Positions 34,390 through 46,100 of a DNA stretch of 64,000 nucleotides are shown piece by piece. Made by a program: the position numbers and the translations under genes. The stretch comes from Meghimatium bilineatum (taxonomy: Eukaryota; Mollusca; Gastropoda; Stylommatophora; Philomycidae): positions 99,023,087-99,087,086 of the forward strand of contig CM067322.1 of NCBI GenBank assembly GCA_034231615.1. The letters run 5' to 3'. The stretch's first letter is position 1. Every line of letters starts with the position of its first letter. The notes beneath the pieces are model-generated. The model was not told the origin of the DNA. It did no database searches and was given only the letters and a program-made list of their open reading frames with translations.

Positions 34390-34488
34390 AGCAAAGGCAT
34401 TAACAAAAACTCAACCATCTGGAGATCGAAGATCGCATATAAACACATCAAACTGTGACTATTCAATGCAAGTGTGATTCCATCATTA
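34390..34488 (+). mobile_element. LINE family 2 relic, left part
   Basis: CTGGAGATCGAAG through GATTCCATCATTA matches 6990-7060 of the first family-2 copy. It is separated from its continuation at 35925 by the nested RNase-H LINE. Confidence 0.8.
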
Positions 34489-35911
34489 GTTAGTTAGTTA
34501 GTCGTCGGATCATCATCACTGCAAACTGGACACATCCATAGTTGCTCCGATCTCTCCTTGAGTGTATCCGCCATCACACTTCTGCTGACAGTACCGGTCC
34601 TATGCTGGTTGACCATCATTCTTCTGCGCCCTCCAAAATGTTCACCTCTAGCAACACCGCATCTCAATCCCTGATCTTTAATCCTAGCCATTGAAAAGGA
34701 ATCATCATCCACATTATTCTCACTCTCGCGTGTTATATCTCTTAAGGAGTTCAAAACGTCAGCGCGATCCATTGCCCCATCGCCCTTTGCCACAATCGCA
34801 CACGATGCCAGTTGATCCGCTCTTTCATTGCCTCGAACGCCCACATGTCCCGGCACGAAAATAAATGTAACCGCTTTCAAGCTCGCATTTCTCAAGGCCT
34901 CAATCCACTGTTCGCGAACGAGACCCACTTGTACCTTCTTAATCATACTCATAGAGTCACTCAAGATGCAGACCTGCGTTACTTTCTGTGTGCGTAGCCA
35001 CTCAAATGCCTTGGTCACCGCCATAGTCTCCATGGTCAAACTACTCGTAGTGAGCGCAAAGGCACCACTTTCCTCCTTGATCGTTTTACCTGCGCACTGA
35101 GCTGTAAAGGCCCAAGCACTGCGAACATGCCTAATTACAGATCCATCAGTGTATATAATCACATCCCCCTCTTTGGTATTCTCACTGATTAAAGCCTGCA
35201 CTTCTTTCTCCACAGCTGTGGGACACCATTCTCTGCATTCCCTGCTAAGTGATATTACTACTCTCAAACAAGTTTCGAAATCTGTGGGTAGACCTATCCA
35301 TTCCGCACCAACTGCCACATCCTGTAATCTGCACACGCTTTGTATTACATCTTCAGCACGTCCCATCCACGACCTTCCTCTCTTGAGTCTGCTGCCTTTA
35401 ACTTTCTGTATTTCGGAATGCAACGGGTGTTCCTTATCTGCATGTATTTGAAGGTACGCCCGTGCACGGCAATACTGTAATCTATGCTCAGCTGTTGGGC
35501 AGTCAAGTAGGTATCGCATAGCTCTTGTCGATGTGTCTCTTGTGCATCCCAGAATGATAAGCATTGCTGCATTCTGGACTCTATCCAGTCTTTCGATCTG
35601 AGTTTGGCTAAGAGTCAGAATTGCCAGTGCATATTCCACCACAGCTACAACCAAACCCTGGTACAAAAGAAATAACAATCTTTGCTCACACTGCGCAGCA
35701 GCCATAACCTTCATTGCTGCTAAGCCTTTGCCTGCCCTTATGATAATGTGGTCAACATGTTCCCTGAAACTCAGGCTTCTGTCAAAAAACACACCCAGAT
35801 ATCTCATTGTGCTAGTTCTTTCTAAACTTTTCCCGGACAACGAAACTTGTGGCATGGGTGTCTTTACCATGTGATTGTTCAAGGAAAACCACGTCACGAA
35901 TGCCTTAGACG
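34489..35911 (-). mobile_element. RNase-H LINE, 5'-truncated, nested in another LINE, 13-bp duplication
   Basis: GATTCCATCATTA occurs at 34476-34488 and 35912-35924. The 3' end on the minus strand is a (TAAC)n tail, and the ORF stop codon is formed by that tail. The flanks join into one LINE copy like that at 6700-7482. Confidence 0.92.
34494..35911 (-). CDS. Reverse transcriptase thumb plus RNase H, partial, intact frame
   Basis: Open across the whole element. Numbering from the GTG at 35897: thumb region YLGVFFDRSLSFREHVDHI at 33-51, conserved YQGLVVAVVEYALAILT at 79-95, RNase H from about 246 to 370 with its four acids D251 (YTDGS), E290 (METMAV), D314 (LSDSMSM) and D361 (GNERADQLA), then a C-terminal CPVC stretch. 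It differs clearly from the jockey-like element at 44.7 kb and fits the I/jockey assemblage of RNase-H LINEs. No palm domain is left, so it is a dead 3' fragment although unmutated. Confidence 0.85.
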
Positions 35912-35924
35912 GATTCCATCATTA

Positions 35925-36352
35925 ACATATGGATGTGAAATTTGGAAATCTACCGCAATAATGGATACGAAGTTAGTTGCTTTCGAGAATAGATGCTTCA
36001 GAAAAATCACAAATACCTATTAGAAAGACTTCAAATCAAACGACATACTAAGAGAGTAGACAAAACAAGAATACGTGACGAACATCATCAGAAAACGCCG
36101 CTGGACATACATCGGCCACGTACTTAGAATGAAGGAAGACAAAATTCCACAACTAGCCTTCATGTGGACACCAGGTGGGTAAAGAAAACAGGGAAGACCA
36201 AAAACAACGCTCAGATGAACATTTATGATTGAACTAAAGTCAACAGGCATAAATGCACAAGACCTGCAATCCTTGGCAACTGACCGACAGGCATGGAGAG
36301 CTATGACATCCGCCTTATGTACCAAACTTGGCAAAAGAGGAACTGACTGAGC
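35925..36352 (+). pseudogene. LINE family 2 reverse transcriptase C-terminal relic, right part
   Basis: Conceptual translation gives YGCEIWKSTAIMD, VAFENRCFRKI, RRWTYIGHVLRMKED and a LATDRQAWRAMTSALCTKLG tail, with several stops. It is collinear with 7063-7482. Confidence 0.85.
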
Positions 36353-36639
36353 AAAGGAATTAAGAAACACACCTTGAATCAATATTTGAAGTCCAGGTGG
36401 TACATGTACCTAGCAACGTGATTGGGTTGTAAATAACCTTTGCCTGATTATACGTAGAATGTATGTAGACTTGTATAGTCTGTAGTGTAAACACGGGTAG
36501 AGGAATGACTATGTCTTAAACAGTTGGGAAGGAACACAGATGTCAAAAATGTGAAGATGGCGCATGAGTGTCTAAGTCAAACATGGAGGCAAATGTCACG
36601 GGGGTCAATATACTTGTTTTAGGTTCTGTCACTTAATGA

Positions 36640-36770
36640 TGATGAAAACATTGCCAGCGGCAAGATCGTAAAACGTGAAAATGGAAACAGCAAGATACGG
36701 AGGCAGCCCAGGAAGAAGGTGGGTTGAATGAGTTACCAACATTATGAGATGTCACAATATTACATAATAT
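36640..36770 (+). pseudogene. LINE C-terminal tail relic (family 4)
   Basis: [27 protein letters not shown] resembles [19 protein letters not shown] at 52840-52985. It runs straight into the ATGG array. Confidence 0.6.
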
Positions 36771-36774
36771 AATA

Positions 36775-38285
36775 GATAGATGGATGGGTGAATGGATAGA
36801 TGTAGTTGGATAGATGGAGATAGATGGATAGATGGATGGAAGGATGGAGATAGATGGAAGGATGCAGATAGATGGATTGATGGATGAATGAAGATAGATG
36901 GATGGATGGAGATAGATGGATTAATGCAGATACATTGATTGATGGATGTATAAATAAGATGGATGGATGGAGATAGATGGATGGATGGAGATAGATGGAT
37001 GAATGGATATAGATGAATGGAAGGAGATAGATGCATAGAGATAGATGGATGGAGATAGATTGATGGATGAAGATGGATGAAAGGATGGAGATAGATGGAT
37101 TTATGGATGCAGATAGATGGATTGATGGAGATATATGGATGGATAGAGATATACGGGTGGATGGATGGGTGGAGATAGATGGATGGATGCAGATAGATGG
37201 ATTGATGGATGAATGGAGATGGATGGATGGATGTATGGAGATAGATGGATGGAAATATAAGGATTGATTTATGGATGAATATAGATGGATGAATGGATAC
37301 ATATAGATGGATTGATGGATGAATGGATACAGATAGATGGATGGGTGAATGTATGGATGGATATAGATGGATGAATGGATACAGATAGATGGATTGATGG
37401 ATCAATGAATACAGATAGATGGATGGGTGAATGTATGGATGGATATAGATGGATGAATGGATACAGATAGATGGATGGGTGAATGTATGGATGGAGATAG
37501 ATGGATGAATTGATACAGAGATGATTGATGGATGAATGGAGATAGATGGATGAATGGAGATAGATGGATGAATGGAGATAGATGGGTGAATGGAGATAGA
37601 TGGATGAATGGAGATAGATGGATGAATGGAGATAGATGGTTGGATGGAAATAGATGGATGGATGGGTGCAGATAGATGGATTGATGGATGCAGATAGATG
37701 GATCGATGATGATAAATGGATGGATGGATGCAGATAGATGGATTGATGGAGATAGATGGATGGATGCAGATAGATGGATGGATGGATGAAAATATATGGG
37801 TGGATGGATGAGTGGAGATAGATGGATGGATGCAGATAGATGGATTGATGGATTAATGGAGATGGATGGATGGATGGATGGAGATAGATGGATTGATGGA
37901 TGGAAATAGATGGATTGATGGATGGATGGAGATAGTTTGATGAATGGATACAGATAGATGGATTGATGGATGAATGGATACAGATAGATGGATCGGTGAA
38001 TGTATGGTTGGAGATAGATGGATGAATAGATACAGATAGATGGATTGATGGATGAATGGAGATAGATGGATGAATGGAGATAGATGGATGAATGGAGATA
38101 GATGGATGAATGGAGATAGATGGATGAATGGAGATAGATGGACGGATGGAAATAGATGGATGGATGGATATTGATGGATGGATGAAGATAGATGGATTGA
38201 TGGATGCAGATAGATGGATTTATGGATATAGATGGATATGGATGGATGGAGATGGATGGATAGATAGACAGGTGGAGATGGGGGA
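36775..38285. repeat. 1.5-kb ATGG/ATAG-type array
   Basis: Mixed units such as GGAGATAGATGGATGAAT and GCAGATAGATGGATTGATG. On the minus strand it reads as long Ser/Ile/His/Pro-rich ORFs, which are artefacts. Local homogeneous blocks (37540-37620, 38050-38130) suggest recent duplications. Confidence 0.95.
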
Positions 38286-38774
38286 AGTCGTCAGATGGCA
38301 TATGTTGAACTACGATGCGAGCCCCCATATAAACCTACATCAAAGAAATATATACACACATACAACATCATAAATCAGTTCCTATAATCTGTACATTTTA
38401 CCTTCTGTAAAACCCAGTTTACAGTTGCAGGTCTGTTTGCCAGGGGTGTGTGGGAGGGGGTAGCCCATGGTTTGTTTGAGGGGGTTGTGGAGAGGATACA
38501 CAGAAAATGAGAATGTCTTGGTATTTAACAAATATTATCTTAGTGCACGTTTCATGATATGCGGGGGTTGAGGGTAATGATTGAACCATGCACTGGCGAG
38601 CGTGGCCACAGTGTCAATAAGTACATCCGTGGGTCGATCTGACAGATAGTTAACGCTTTAGAAATCTTTTTCCGCCCAGAAGATTTTGAATAGATCAGAA
38701 CAATAATGTGAATGAGGGCAGATATCAAGACTAGTGTATAGATCAGAACTACACATAAAGAGAAACATAATAGA

Positions 38775-38870
38775 TATACCATGATATATATATTACATAC
38801 ATGTCACACACGTATATACCAAGATATATATATATATTATATACATGTCACACACGTATATTATATTGTG
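38775..38870. repeat. Two-copy AT-rich repeat
   Basis: ACATACATGTCACACACGTATA occurs twice with TA runs between. Confidence 0.7.
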
Positions 38871-38885
38871 TTTTCTTGACTAGAC

Positions 38886-39105
38886 TATCGCAGTGCTGTG
38901 CACAAACATATATGCAACAGGACACATACCTAAAGACCTGACATCTTCAGCATTCATACCACTACCTAAGAAGCCCAGGGCTGTGGATTATACGGAATAC
39001 AGAACAATAAGATTGATGATTCACATAAGCAAAATACTACTCAAGATAATGACATGAAAGAATTGAAAACAAGATAGACATTGAGGTCGGTGATGAATAA
39101 TTCGG
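38886..39105 (+). pseudogene. RTE-like LINE reverse transcriptase fragment (fingers region)
   Basis: Translation: ATGHIPKDLTSSAFIPLPKKP, AVDYTEYRTIRLMIHISKILLKI, then IEVGDE-stop-FG. This is the conserved block upstream of the catalytic box in this LINE group and the only piece of that region in the window. Confidence 0.8.
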
Positions 39106-39339
39106 TCAACCATGGTCGAAACGTCCATTATGTCCTGTATATTGTTATTTGTATGATTATATCCTGTGTATTGTTGTGTATATTATTTCACGTGAGTATT
39201 CGACAGTGATAGTGTGTTAGTCGTTGTTCAGTAAGACTTCATTACCTGTGTCCTACGTAAGTACTATTTTCATACAGTTTTACTAGTAGTAGTACCTTTT
39301 ATTGATTGTCATACAAATACATGGAGAGATAATACAAAC

Positions 39340-39420
39340 ATATCGATCATTAGCAATATCTCGGACACAGAAAATCACAAATGATGGTTTATGCGAAACA
39401 GAAGTTACAAGAAGAATATA
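39340..39420 (+). pseudogene. RTE-like LINE fragment (thumb region)
   Basis: ISRTQKITNDGLCETEVTRRI corresponds to the YLGHIVTNDGKCETEVKRRI block of the copy at 31.0-31.8 kb. It stops at a (TA)n array. Confidence 0.7.
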
Positions 39421-39430
39421 TTATGTGATA

Positions 39431-39550
<120 letters not shown>

Positions 39551-39654
39551 ATGTGTTCTTTAAAGAACGTTATCCTCACTGCCACTCTGTAAGTCTCTCG
39601 GTTTTGTACAAGCTTTCCAGTTTCTTTTAGTGTCATTTTCAGAATGTCTTCGAT

Positions 39655-39835
39655 GTCCTGTATCCCTAGCGTAGTGGTTAAGCTGTTCGTCTTGTGTTCA
39701 AGAGGTCATGGGTTCGAATCCGCAAAAAAAATTTCACAGATCCCTGTGGATTGAAGCTACGGAGTTACGTGATATGAGTGGTACATATGGGAAACCGAGT
39801 ACAGTGAAGTCAATCCTCTACGTCTTTTTAACATT
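39655..39835 (+). mobile_element. tRNA-derived SINE D
   Basis: A box TAGCGTAGTGGTTAAGC, B box GGTTCGAATCC, then GCTACGGAGTTACGTGATATG. The pol III boxes are the best preserved of this family here. Confidence 0.87.
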
Positions 39836-40244
39836 ATAGTCTTTGTCTGCCTCTTATTTTCGTCCATGAAACTTTTCCCTCCATGATTAATCTTTCTAAA
39901 CCATTATATATTTTTTATACGTTCGAAATGTTAGCGTGAATTTTTGTTTATAATTTTGAGGAGCCAATCTTCGATGTCCAAGGTATGTGCGGACGTCTGC
40001 GTTTGTTCGTCTGTCTGTCCATTATATTCATAACACCTTTCTTATAGCATTTCGTTTCCAATGCCGATATTTGCTTTTCCAATGCGGATGGCACTTCCTA
40101 CCTCTCACAACCATACTGTTGCCAACCATATTTGACTATGTTCTCTAAACCTGCCTGTCTCATGAAGTGGCCAAAAAAAGAAGATTGCCTTTTTATTATA
40201 TTGTTGATTACGGTCCGTTTCGCATTTGAATGGAAAGATGGAAA

Positions 40245-40490
40245 GATATAGCTTCTTACAAGAAGAGTAGGAATGGCTAAACTTACTTTCAATAAAAAAA
40301 TATTTTAGACACATTAAAAGACATGGCATCTTGTTAAAGACCTTACTTGATTGTAGAGTCGAAGGGAGACGAGCAAGCGGTAGGCAGAGATACAGGTTAC
40401 AGTCTAGCAGAGTGCACCATCAAGGCAATAGACATAGAATGTTGGAGATAGAAGGTTTCTAACAAAACTTGGTTGCTGCTGAAGCTATAC
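40245..40490 (+). mobile_element. RTE-like LINE 3' relic
   Basis: Includes ACACATTAAAAGACATGGCA, the GAGACGAGCAAGCGGTAGG basic block and GTCTAGCAGAGTGCACCA. It decays before the usual tail. Confidence 0.7.
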
Positions 40491-40659
40491 ATTTACATAA
40501 ATAATGTATGTAATGATAGTCTTTATGTCACATGAGAACAGTCCACGACCTGGACAAATAAGAGTCTAAACACACACATCTCCCCCCCCCCCCCCCACAC
40601 ACACACACATCTCCCCCCACACATTCCGTTCATCTCCAAGCTGATGCAACTAAACTGTA

Positions 40660-40950
40660 AACACGAGCTGCCATGGCTTGACGCAAGCCGGCGAAATCAA
40701 GTCAACTCAACCACCTTGCGGTGCAAATGAGTGCGCGAAATGCATCCACCAATCATAATTTAAGCAGAATCACTAGCGACAGCTTGATTGGTTGATCAAT
40801 GTAAGTGGTCGATGTGAAGGAAAATAATTTCAAGAAATGTTGCTAGAATTGTACACGGATATAAACTTCAACAAGCTGTTTCTCAAATGTTTCATATTCA
40901 GATAGCAGAGGATTGTAGAAGATTTATTTAGCACATTTACATTCGTTGGT
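40660..40950 (+). promoter_or_regulatory. Candidate ChaC promoter and non-coding first exon
   Basis: A locally CpG-richer stretch (40670-40745) is followed by a CCAAT box (ACCAATCA near 40750) and an inverted CCAAT box (GATTGGTTGATC near 40785). After it comes unique sequence ending TTG|GTAAGT at about 40950, a good donor. The next strong acceptor is at 42778, just before the ATG exon. This arrangement would give a spliced 5' UTR. It is inference from motifs only. Confidence 0.35.
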
Positions 40951-41054
40951 AAGTTGTTTTAAATCTTTCGTTATATTGTTTAAGTCCCAGAAATTGAAAT
41001 GTTTCTATTTATATTTCATGAATTGCTCACGAGACAAACGTGTTGTATTGTTTG

Positions 41055-41335
41055 AAGGGCCGGATTTAGACTTGATAGGGCCCTAAACTATTTGAGATAT
41101 GGGGCCCTAAGCTATTTTAGATATGGGCCCTAAGCTATTTTAGATATGGGGCCCTAAGCTATTTGAGATATGGGACCCTAAGCTATTTGAGATATGAGGC
41201 CCTAAGCTATGTGAGATATGGGGCCCTTTAACGATTAAGAATATGTAGATAGTGAAATAAAAAATGTTGAGGGGCCACAAAAAAGTGGGGGCCCTAAGCT
41301 ATAACGTCTTTAGCCTATAGGTAAATCCGGCAGAG
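41055..41335 (+). mobile_element. hAT-like MITE with an internal 24-bp tandem array
   Basis: ATTGTTTG on both sides (41047-41054 and 41336-41343). The ends are AAGGGCCGGATTTA and, inverted, TAAATCCGGCAGAG. The interior is a tandem array of GGGCCCTAAGCTATTT-type units (41085-41235). Confidence 0.78.
41085..41235. repeat. 23-24-bp tandem array inside the hAT-like MITE
   Basis: About six units of the form GGGCCCTAAGCTATTTGAG plus ATATG, with ragged units at both ends. Confidence 0.85.
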
Positions 41336-41499
41336 ATTGTTTGTTTAATATGCGATTAAAACCTTCTGTTGTGACATGAACCTTTCAACCTAAGACCGGG
41401 TATATATATATATATTGGTTATATTCAGCTTTTCTCAGTTTTGTTTATAAACCAGAAACACCGTATAGTGACATTTAAATTGTTGAAATCTTCGCTTCT

Positions 41500-41815
41500 A
41501 GGCTGCTGGGGACCCACAAGGCAAGCAAACAATGTGGGAACTGCCATGTATAAAGAGATTACTAAGGAGGTCTTGGGAGTGAAATTAGAGGTCAAAAAAC
41601 ATATCAATAGGATCCACAGCATTTCTGTTGTGGTCTATCAAACCGTAAGGCGCAGATATTGCAGCATTGCTGAAGACAGATGTATCATACCGTAAGGCGC
41701 AGACATTGCAGCATTACTGAAGACAGATGTATCATACCGTAAGGCGCAGATATTGCAGCATTACTGAAGTGTGATGTATCATACCGTAAGGCGCAGATAT
41801 TGCAGCGAACTTATA
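41500..41815 (+). mobile_element. SINE B relic carrying a 47-bp tandem array
   Basis: CATGTATAAAGAGATTACTAAGGAGG-like left part (41544-41570) is followed by 3.5 copies of a 47-bp unit (41640-41810) containing GGCGCAGATATTGCAGCA. That unit matches the SINE B stretch running from TGAAGTCGGATGTG to GCAATGCTG. Confidence 0.65.
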
Positions 41816-42117
41816 AACCGTGAGAGAAAAAATGAACTCGTAAAAATAAATCTAAGATATAAATTAGAATAGGAGTCATTATAGTCAGGCCGTTGTGAAC
41901 CCACATCGTCGCCAGTGCCTGTTCTTCGCCAAACAATAATAGTTCTTCACTGCATTACTTTCTCATATACAAGTATCATCTATTTCGGGGCGTGGTCTTC
42001 TAGTTCAGTGAACACAAGAATAGGATTACTGCCTTCTACTCAAGCATGTCGTAGGAAGCGATTACGGAAAGCTGAAGGATTGGCGGCTGACAACTTGTCA
42101 GCTGTGGGGAACAAAAA

Positions 42118-42222
42118 TCATCATTGTCACTGTCACATCATTGTCACTGTCACATCATTGTCACTGTCACATCATTGTCACTGTCACATCATTGTCACTG
42201 TCACATCATTGTCACTGTCACA
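42118..42222. repeat. 17-bp minisatellite, six copies
   Basis: TCATTGTCACTGTCACA, perfect copies. It lies upstream of the ChaC start exon. Confidence 0.95.
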
Positions 42223-42778
42223 GTTCTGTTGTCTCGATTTATTACTTTTGTTTTCTGTCAATTGGGACCGAATGGGGGACGAAGAGATACAGTACAGAGG
42301 ACACTGTCCTTTTATGGCAGACTCCTATACGGCGGTGAGTGATAAGTGTGACATCACTTCAGATGGGGTTCAACAGCTCTAACAGACGAGTTACCAACTA
42401 GCAGGCCCTAAAGGTGTATGCTATGCTCCAGGTAGCACGCGATTATCCTGGGTATGACCGCACTGCAATGCCTCACTTCGATGTCTAAACTAGCATCCAT
42501 ACCCCCCCCCCCACCCCCATGTCTTTGAGACGGCAGACATTATGCCATTTTGGGTGTCAACTGAGGAGGACCTGAGCGTTTGTCAGAAACGATATAATCT
42601 TTTAAGAAATACCTGCTCACAGCTAAATGATTTTATTATCATCATCATGTGTCAATACTTACCTGCTCACAGCTACATGATTTTATTATCAGCATCATCT
42701 ATTCTGCTTCCTTCATATTTCTCCGTTAAATATTTGTTTTGTTCTTCGTGTATTCTCTTTAATAATTTGTCTTTTCAG

Positions 42779-42988
42779 AAAACAGTTCAAGATTTGTCCT
42801 TATTGTGGTTAACCTACAAATCAGTTAGTTTACTTCCATCACCATAGTAACAATCAAAACTTGAACCTACAAGACCGGAAAGATACGTATCAAACATTGC
42901 CAACATCATACCTGCCAACATTACACCTGGATACCAAACGAAGAGTCTGAATCTGAAACCCGTATTTCCAACACGTAACCCCCGGAGC
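42779..42988 (+). other. Probable 5' UTR of the ChaC gene
   Basis: This lies between a strong acceptor (AATTTGTCTTTTCAG ending at 42778) and the ATG at 42989. It has stops in all relevant frames and no repeat that I recognise. Transcript data would settle the exon limit. Confidence 0.4.
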
Positions 42989-43162
42989 ATGGAAGCTGTC
43001 AAGAAACTGCTGGGAGATCATCCGACCATATGGGTATTTGGTTATGGTTCGCTTCTATGGAAACCAGACTTCAGATATAAGTCAAAGAAGATCGGCCACG
43101 TTAAGGATTATGAGAGACGCTTCTATCAGGGGAACGTAACATTCAGGGGTACACCTGGACAG
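42989..43162 (+). CDS. CHAC2: ChaC gene, coding part of exon with start codon
   Basis: This exon codes for residues 1-58 and carries the glycine-rich GYGSL motif (residues 18-22). It ends CAG|GTGAGT, a near-consensus donor, in phase 0. A strong acceptor (pyrimidine tract then TTTTCAG) ends at 42778, so the exon probably begins at 42779 with about 210 nt of 5' UTR. The open frame runs 12 codons past the donor and is not ChaC-like there, which supports splicing. Confidence 0.88.
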
Positions 43163-46100
43163 GTGAGTCATGTAACTGTGAACTGTGTCAGTCTATGAAC
43201 TGTGTTGTCAGTGTTTGAACTGTTATTGTCAGAATTTATATTTTAAATTCTGTCTCAGGCATGTCAGTAATACCTATACCATCATCAATCAGACATGTCA
43301 GTAATACCTATACCATCATCAATCAGACATGTCAGTAATACCTATACCATCATCAATCAGACATGTCAGTAATACCTATACCATCATCAATCAGACATGT
43401 CAGTAATACATATACCATCATCAATCAGACATGTCAGTAATACATATACCATCATCAATATGTCTATGAAATAGTAATGGAAAAGAACCTTCATAAGTCT
43501 CTCAAACCTGATATTCAAGATGTCCCATGAAAAGACACGCATAACCGGATCCCATCTTAGTGCCCACAGCAACACCACTGATCTGATTTTAAAAGTGCCG
43601 AGATTCAAAAGAGTTGAGAGTAAGCACCAGTTCAGCAAGAGTGGGAATAAGAGTGGGAATAAGAGTGGGAATAAGAGTGGGAGTGATTACAGATGGATGG
43701 GGGTTCTTATCAAGAAAAAACTGCAAAGCCATAAGACCATCATATTGGGGTATAGAAGTATATAAAGAAGAACCATCAAGTTAGAACAGACGGTAAGTGC
43801 GGTCAGAAGTTAGAACAGACGGTAAGTGCGGTCAGAAGAACAACTGAACAGAAGACAATATGGTTATAGCATGTTTAGTATCGTTTAAAATGAAGGCAAC
43901 TGCGCCACTAGGGGTTGGAAAATACTATCAAGGAAATCCGATATACGTTCAGTGGGAAAAGAGCAAGCAGAGACAATGTGTCTACCAGGATTAGATTATG
44001 TATGAATTTTGGACAGCATATAGAAAACTGGTTCTGCCTAAACAGCTTTCATCGATACACAGAGACTCAGCACTAGTGGGGACGTTGTTAGTTGTGAGTT
44101 TTAACATAATTTTTGGACCACCTTCAGCTTTTTGTTAGGCACAGTAGAGTCAGAGGTACGTTCTGTGTAAAATTTTTTGTAAAAGTGCTTGCCCATAGAT
44201 AAAGGGGCCTCGCTTCCGACCCCCACCTCTTTTTAACAACTCAGAATATGTTTTTAGTACTAGAATTCAGCTAAAAGATGGGTAACACCCACCCCATAAC
44301 GATTGTTCCACAAAAAGAGGCGGGTAACACCCACTAAATAACGATTTTTTCACAGAAAAGGGAGGGTAACACCACCCCATAACGATTTTTCCACTTAAAG
44401 AGGCGGGTAACACCCACCTCACAACTATTTCTCCATAGAAAGGGCATCACATTTCGTTTCTAAAAAGCAGATATCACAAACGTAAACCCCGCCGAAGACG
44501 GATGTGTCGGGCTATTGGCGCAAATAAAACGGCGACACAATACATTTCCATTCTCTGGACTATATCCTGCTGGAAATCTAATAGGGTCATTGTCCTACTG
44601 CAATAGAGATCCAGCAGGAGTTTGAGAATGAATACTGAAGAAGAAGAAGAAGAAACGTAAACTAATGAATAATTCTTTTTTAAAGTTTAAGTAAAAACTC
44701 CCTCCCTTAGTCACAACACAAGAAAGTCCTACTGCGTCATGGAGTCCCCCAGGGAGGAGTCCTGTCACCCACACTTTTCTTGGTTTACATCAATGACCTA
44801 GTTGCTGAACTACCACACGGGATCAAAGTGGCAATGTATGCTGACGACCTGGTGATCTGGTGCACGGAAGAACATGCGACAGTGGCCACTAAACAAATAC
44901 AAAGAGCTATCGATGCCCTAACCTTATGGGCAAATAGATGGTGTGTCAGCATTAACACAGATAAGTGCAGCACTACACTCTTTACCCTCTCACCAAAACA
45001 AAAAGCTGGTCATATCAAGATAGACGGAGAGCTCTTGAAAGAAGACAAACAACCAACATACCTCGGAATTACTTTTGATGATAAGCTGACATGGAAGCAG
45101 CACATAAACAAAGCAACAACAAAAGCCAGGAGGAAGTTAGCTATCCTGAGAAAACTAAGTGGAACCACATGGGGAGCCAGTGGGAATATACTCAGTAAAG
45201 TTTACCAGCAAGGCATAAGACCACACCTGGAATATGGTTCAGCTGCGTGGTGTCCTGCATCAAACACCACATTACAAGATCTAGATAAAGTGCAAAACCA
45301 GGCACTTAGAATAATGTTGGGAGCAATGAAATCAACACCCATAGCAGAGATGCAGAAAATGGGAAGAATGCAAACACTTGGCGAACGCAGAGACACAAAA
45401 GTACTAATTCAAGCGGAAAAGTTTCAGTGTATGCCAAGTCATCCAATGAAGGAAAGATTCCAAAACCTAGCAATGGGGCGACTGAAAAGAAGCAGCTTTA
45501 TCCATCAAGCTAAACGACTCCGTAGACAACTTACAGACCTACCTGAAGTTGACAGCCCCTTAAGGTCTGTACCAGAACAAACCCCATGGAGTGAAAGGCA
45601 TGGAATGACAATATACATTCAGACCCATGTGAAAGGAATACTAAGCGAGGACGAACAGAACAGTGTGCAGCGGAAGACAGTCACCCTCAGTTTCCTGGAC
45701 GAGGAATATCCACAAGATATATGGGTCAGAGTATACACAGATGGGTCAGCACAGAATGCTGTGAGGAATGGAGGTGCAGGTGTATATATAGAATATCCAC
45801 ACAAGCCTAGAGATACAATCAGAACACCGACAGGAAAATTCTGCAATAATTATGATGCAGAAATCCAGGCAATTACTGTGGCAGCTAAAAAACTGCTGAA
45901 CTCCAACTCTGACCTACAGCCTGTGGTATTCCTGACAGATGCAAGGTCAGTGCTTCAAGCTCTCCAGTCTGGAAAACTAACAGACTTGAAAAAACTACTT
46001 AGCGAATTGTCTTACCAGTATAGGGTAACCATGCAGTGGATACCCTCTCACTGTGGAATACCAGGAAATGAAAAAGCAGACCAACTGGCTAAGGAAGGTG

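Noticed and set aside
36752..38328. Ser/His/Pro/Ile-rich minus-strand frames, seemingly a repetitive secreted protein
   Set aside because: This is an ATGG/ATAG microsatellite read out of phase; no signal peptide, start context or flanking exon.
39091..39126. Second hammerhead-like core (TGATGAA ... GTCGAAACGTC)
   Set aside because: The TGATGAA half is LINE coding sequence (GDE-stop-FG of the reverse transcriptase), so the two halves belong to different elements.
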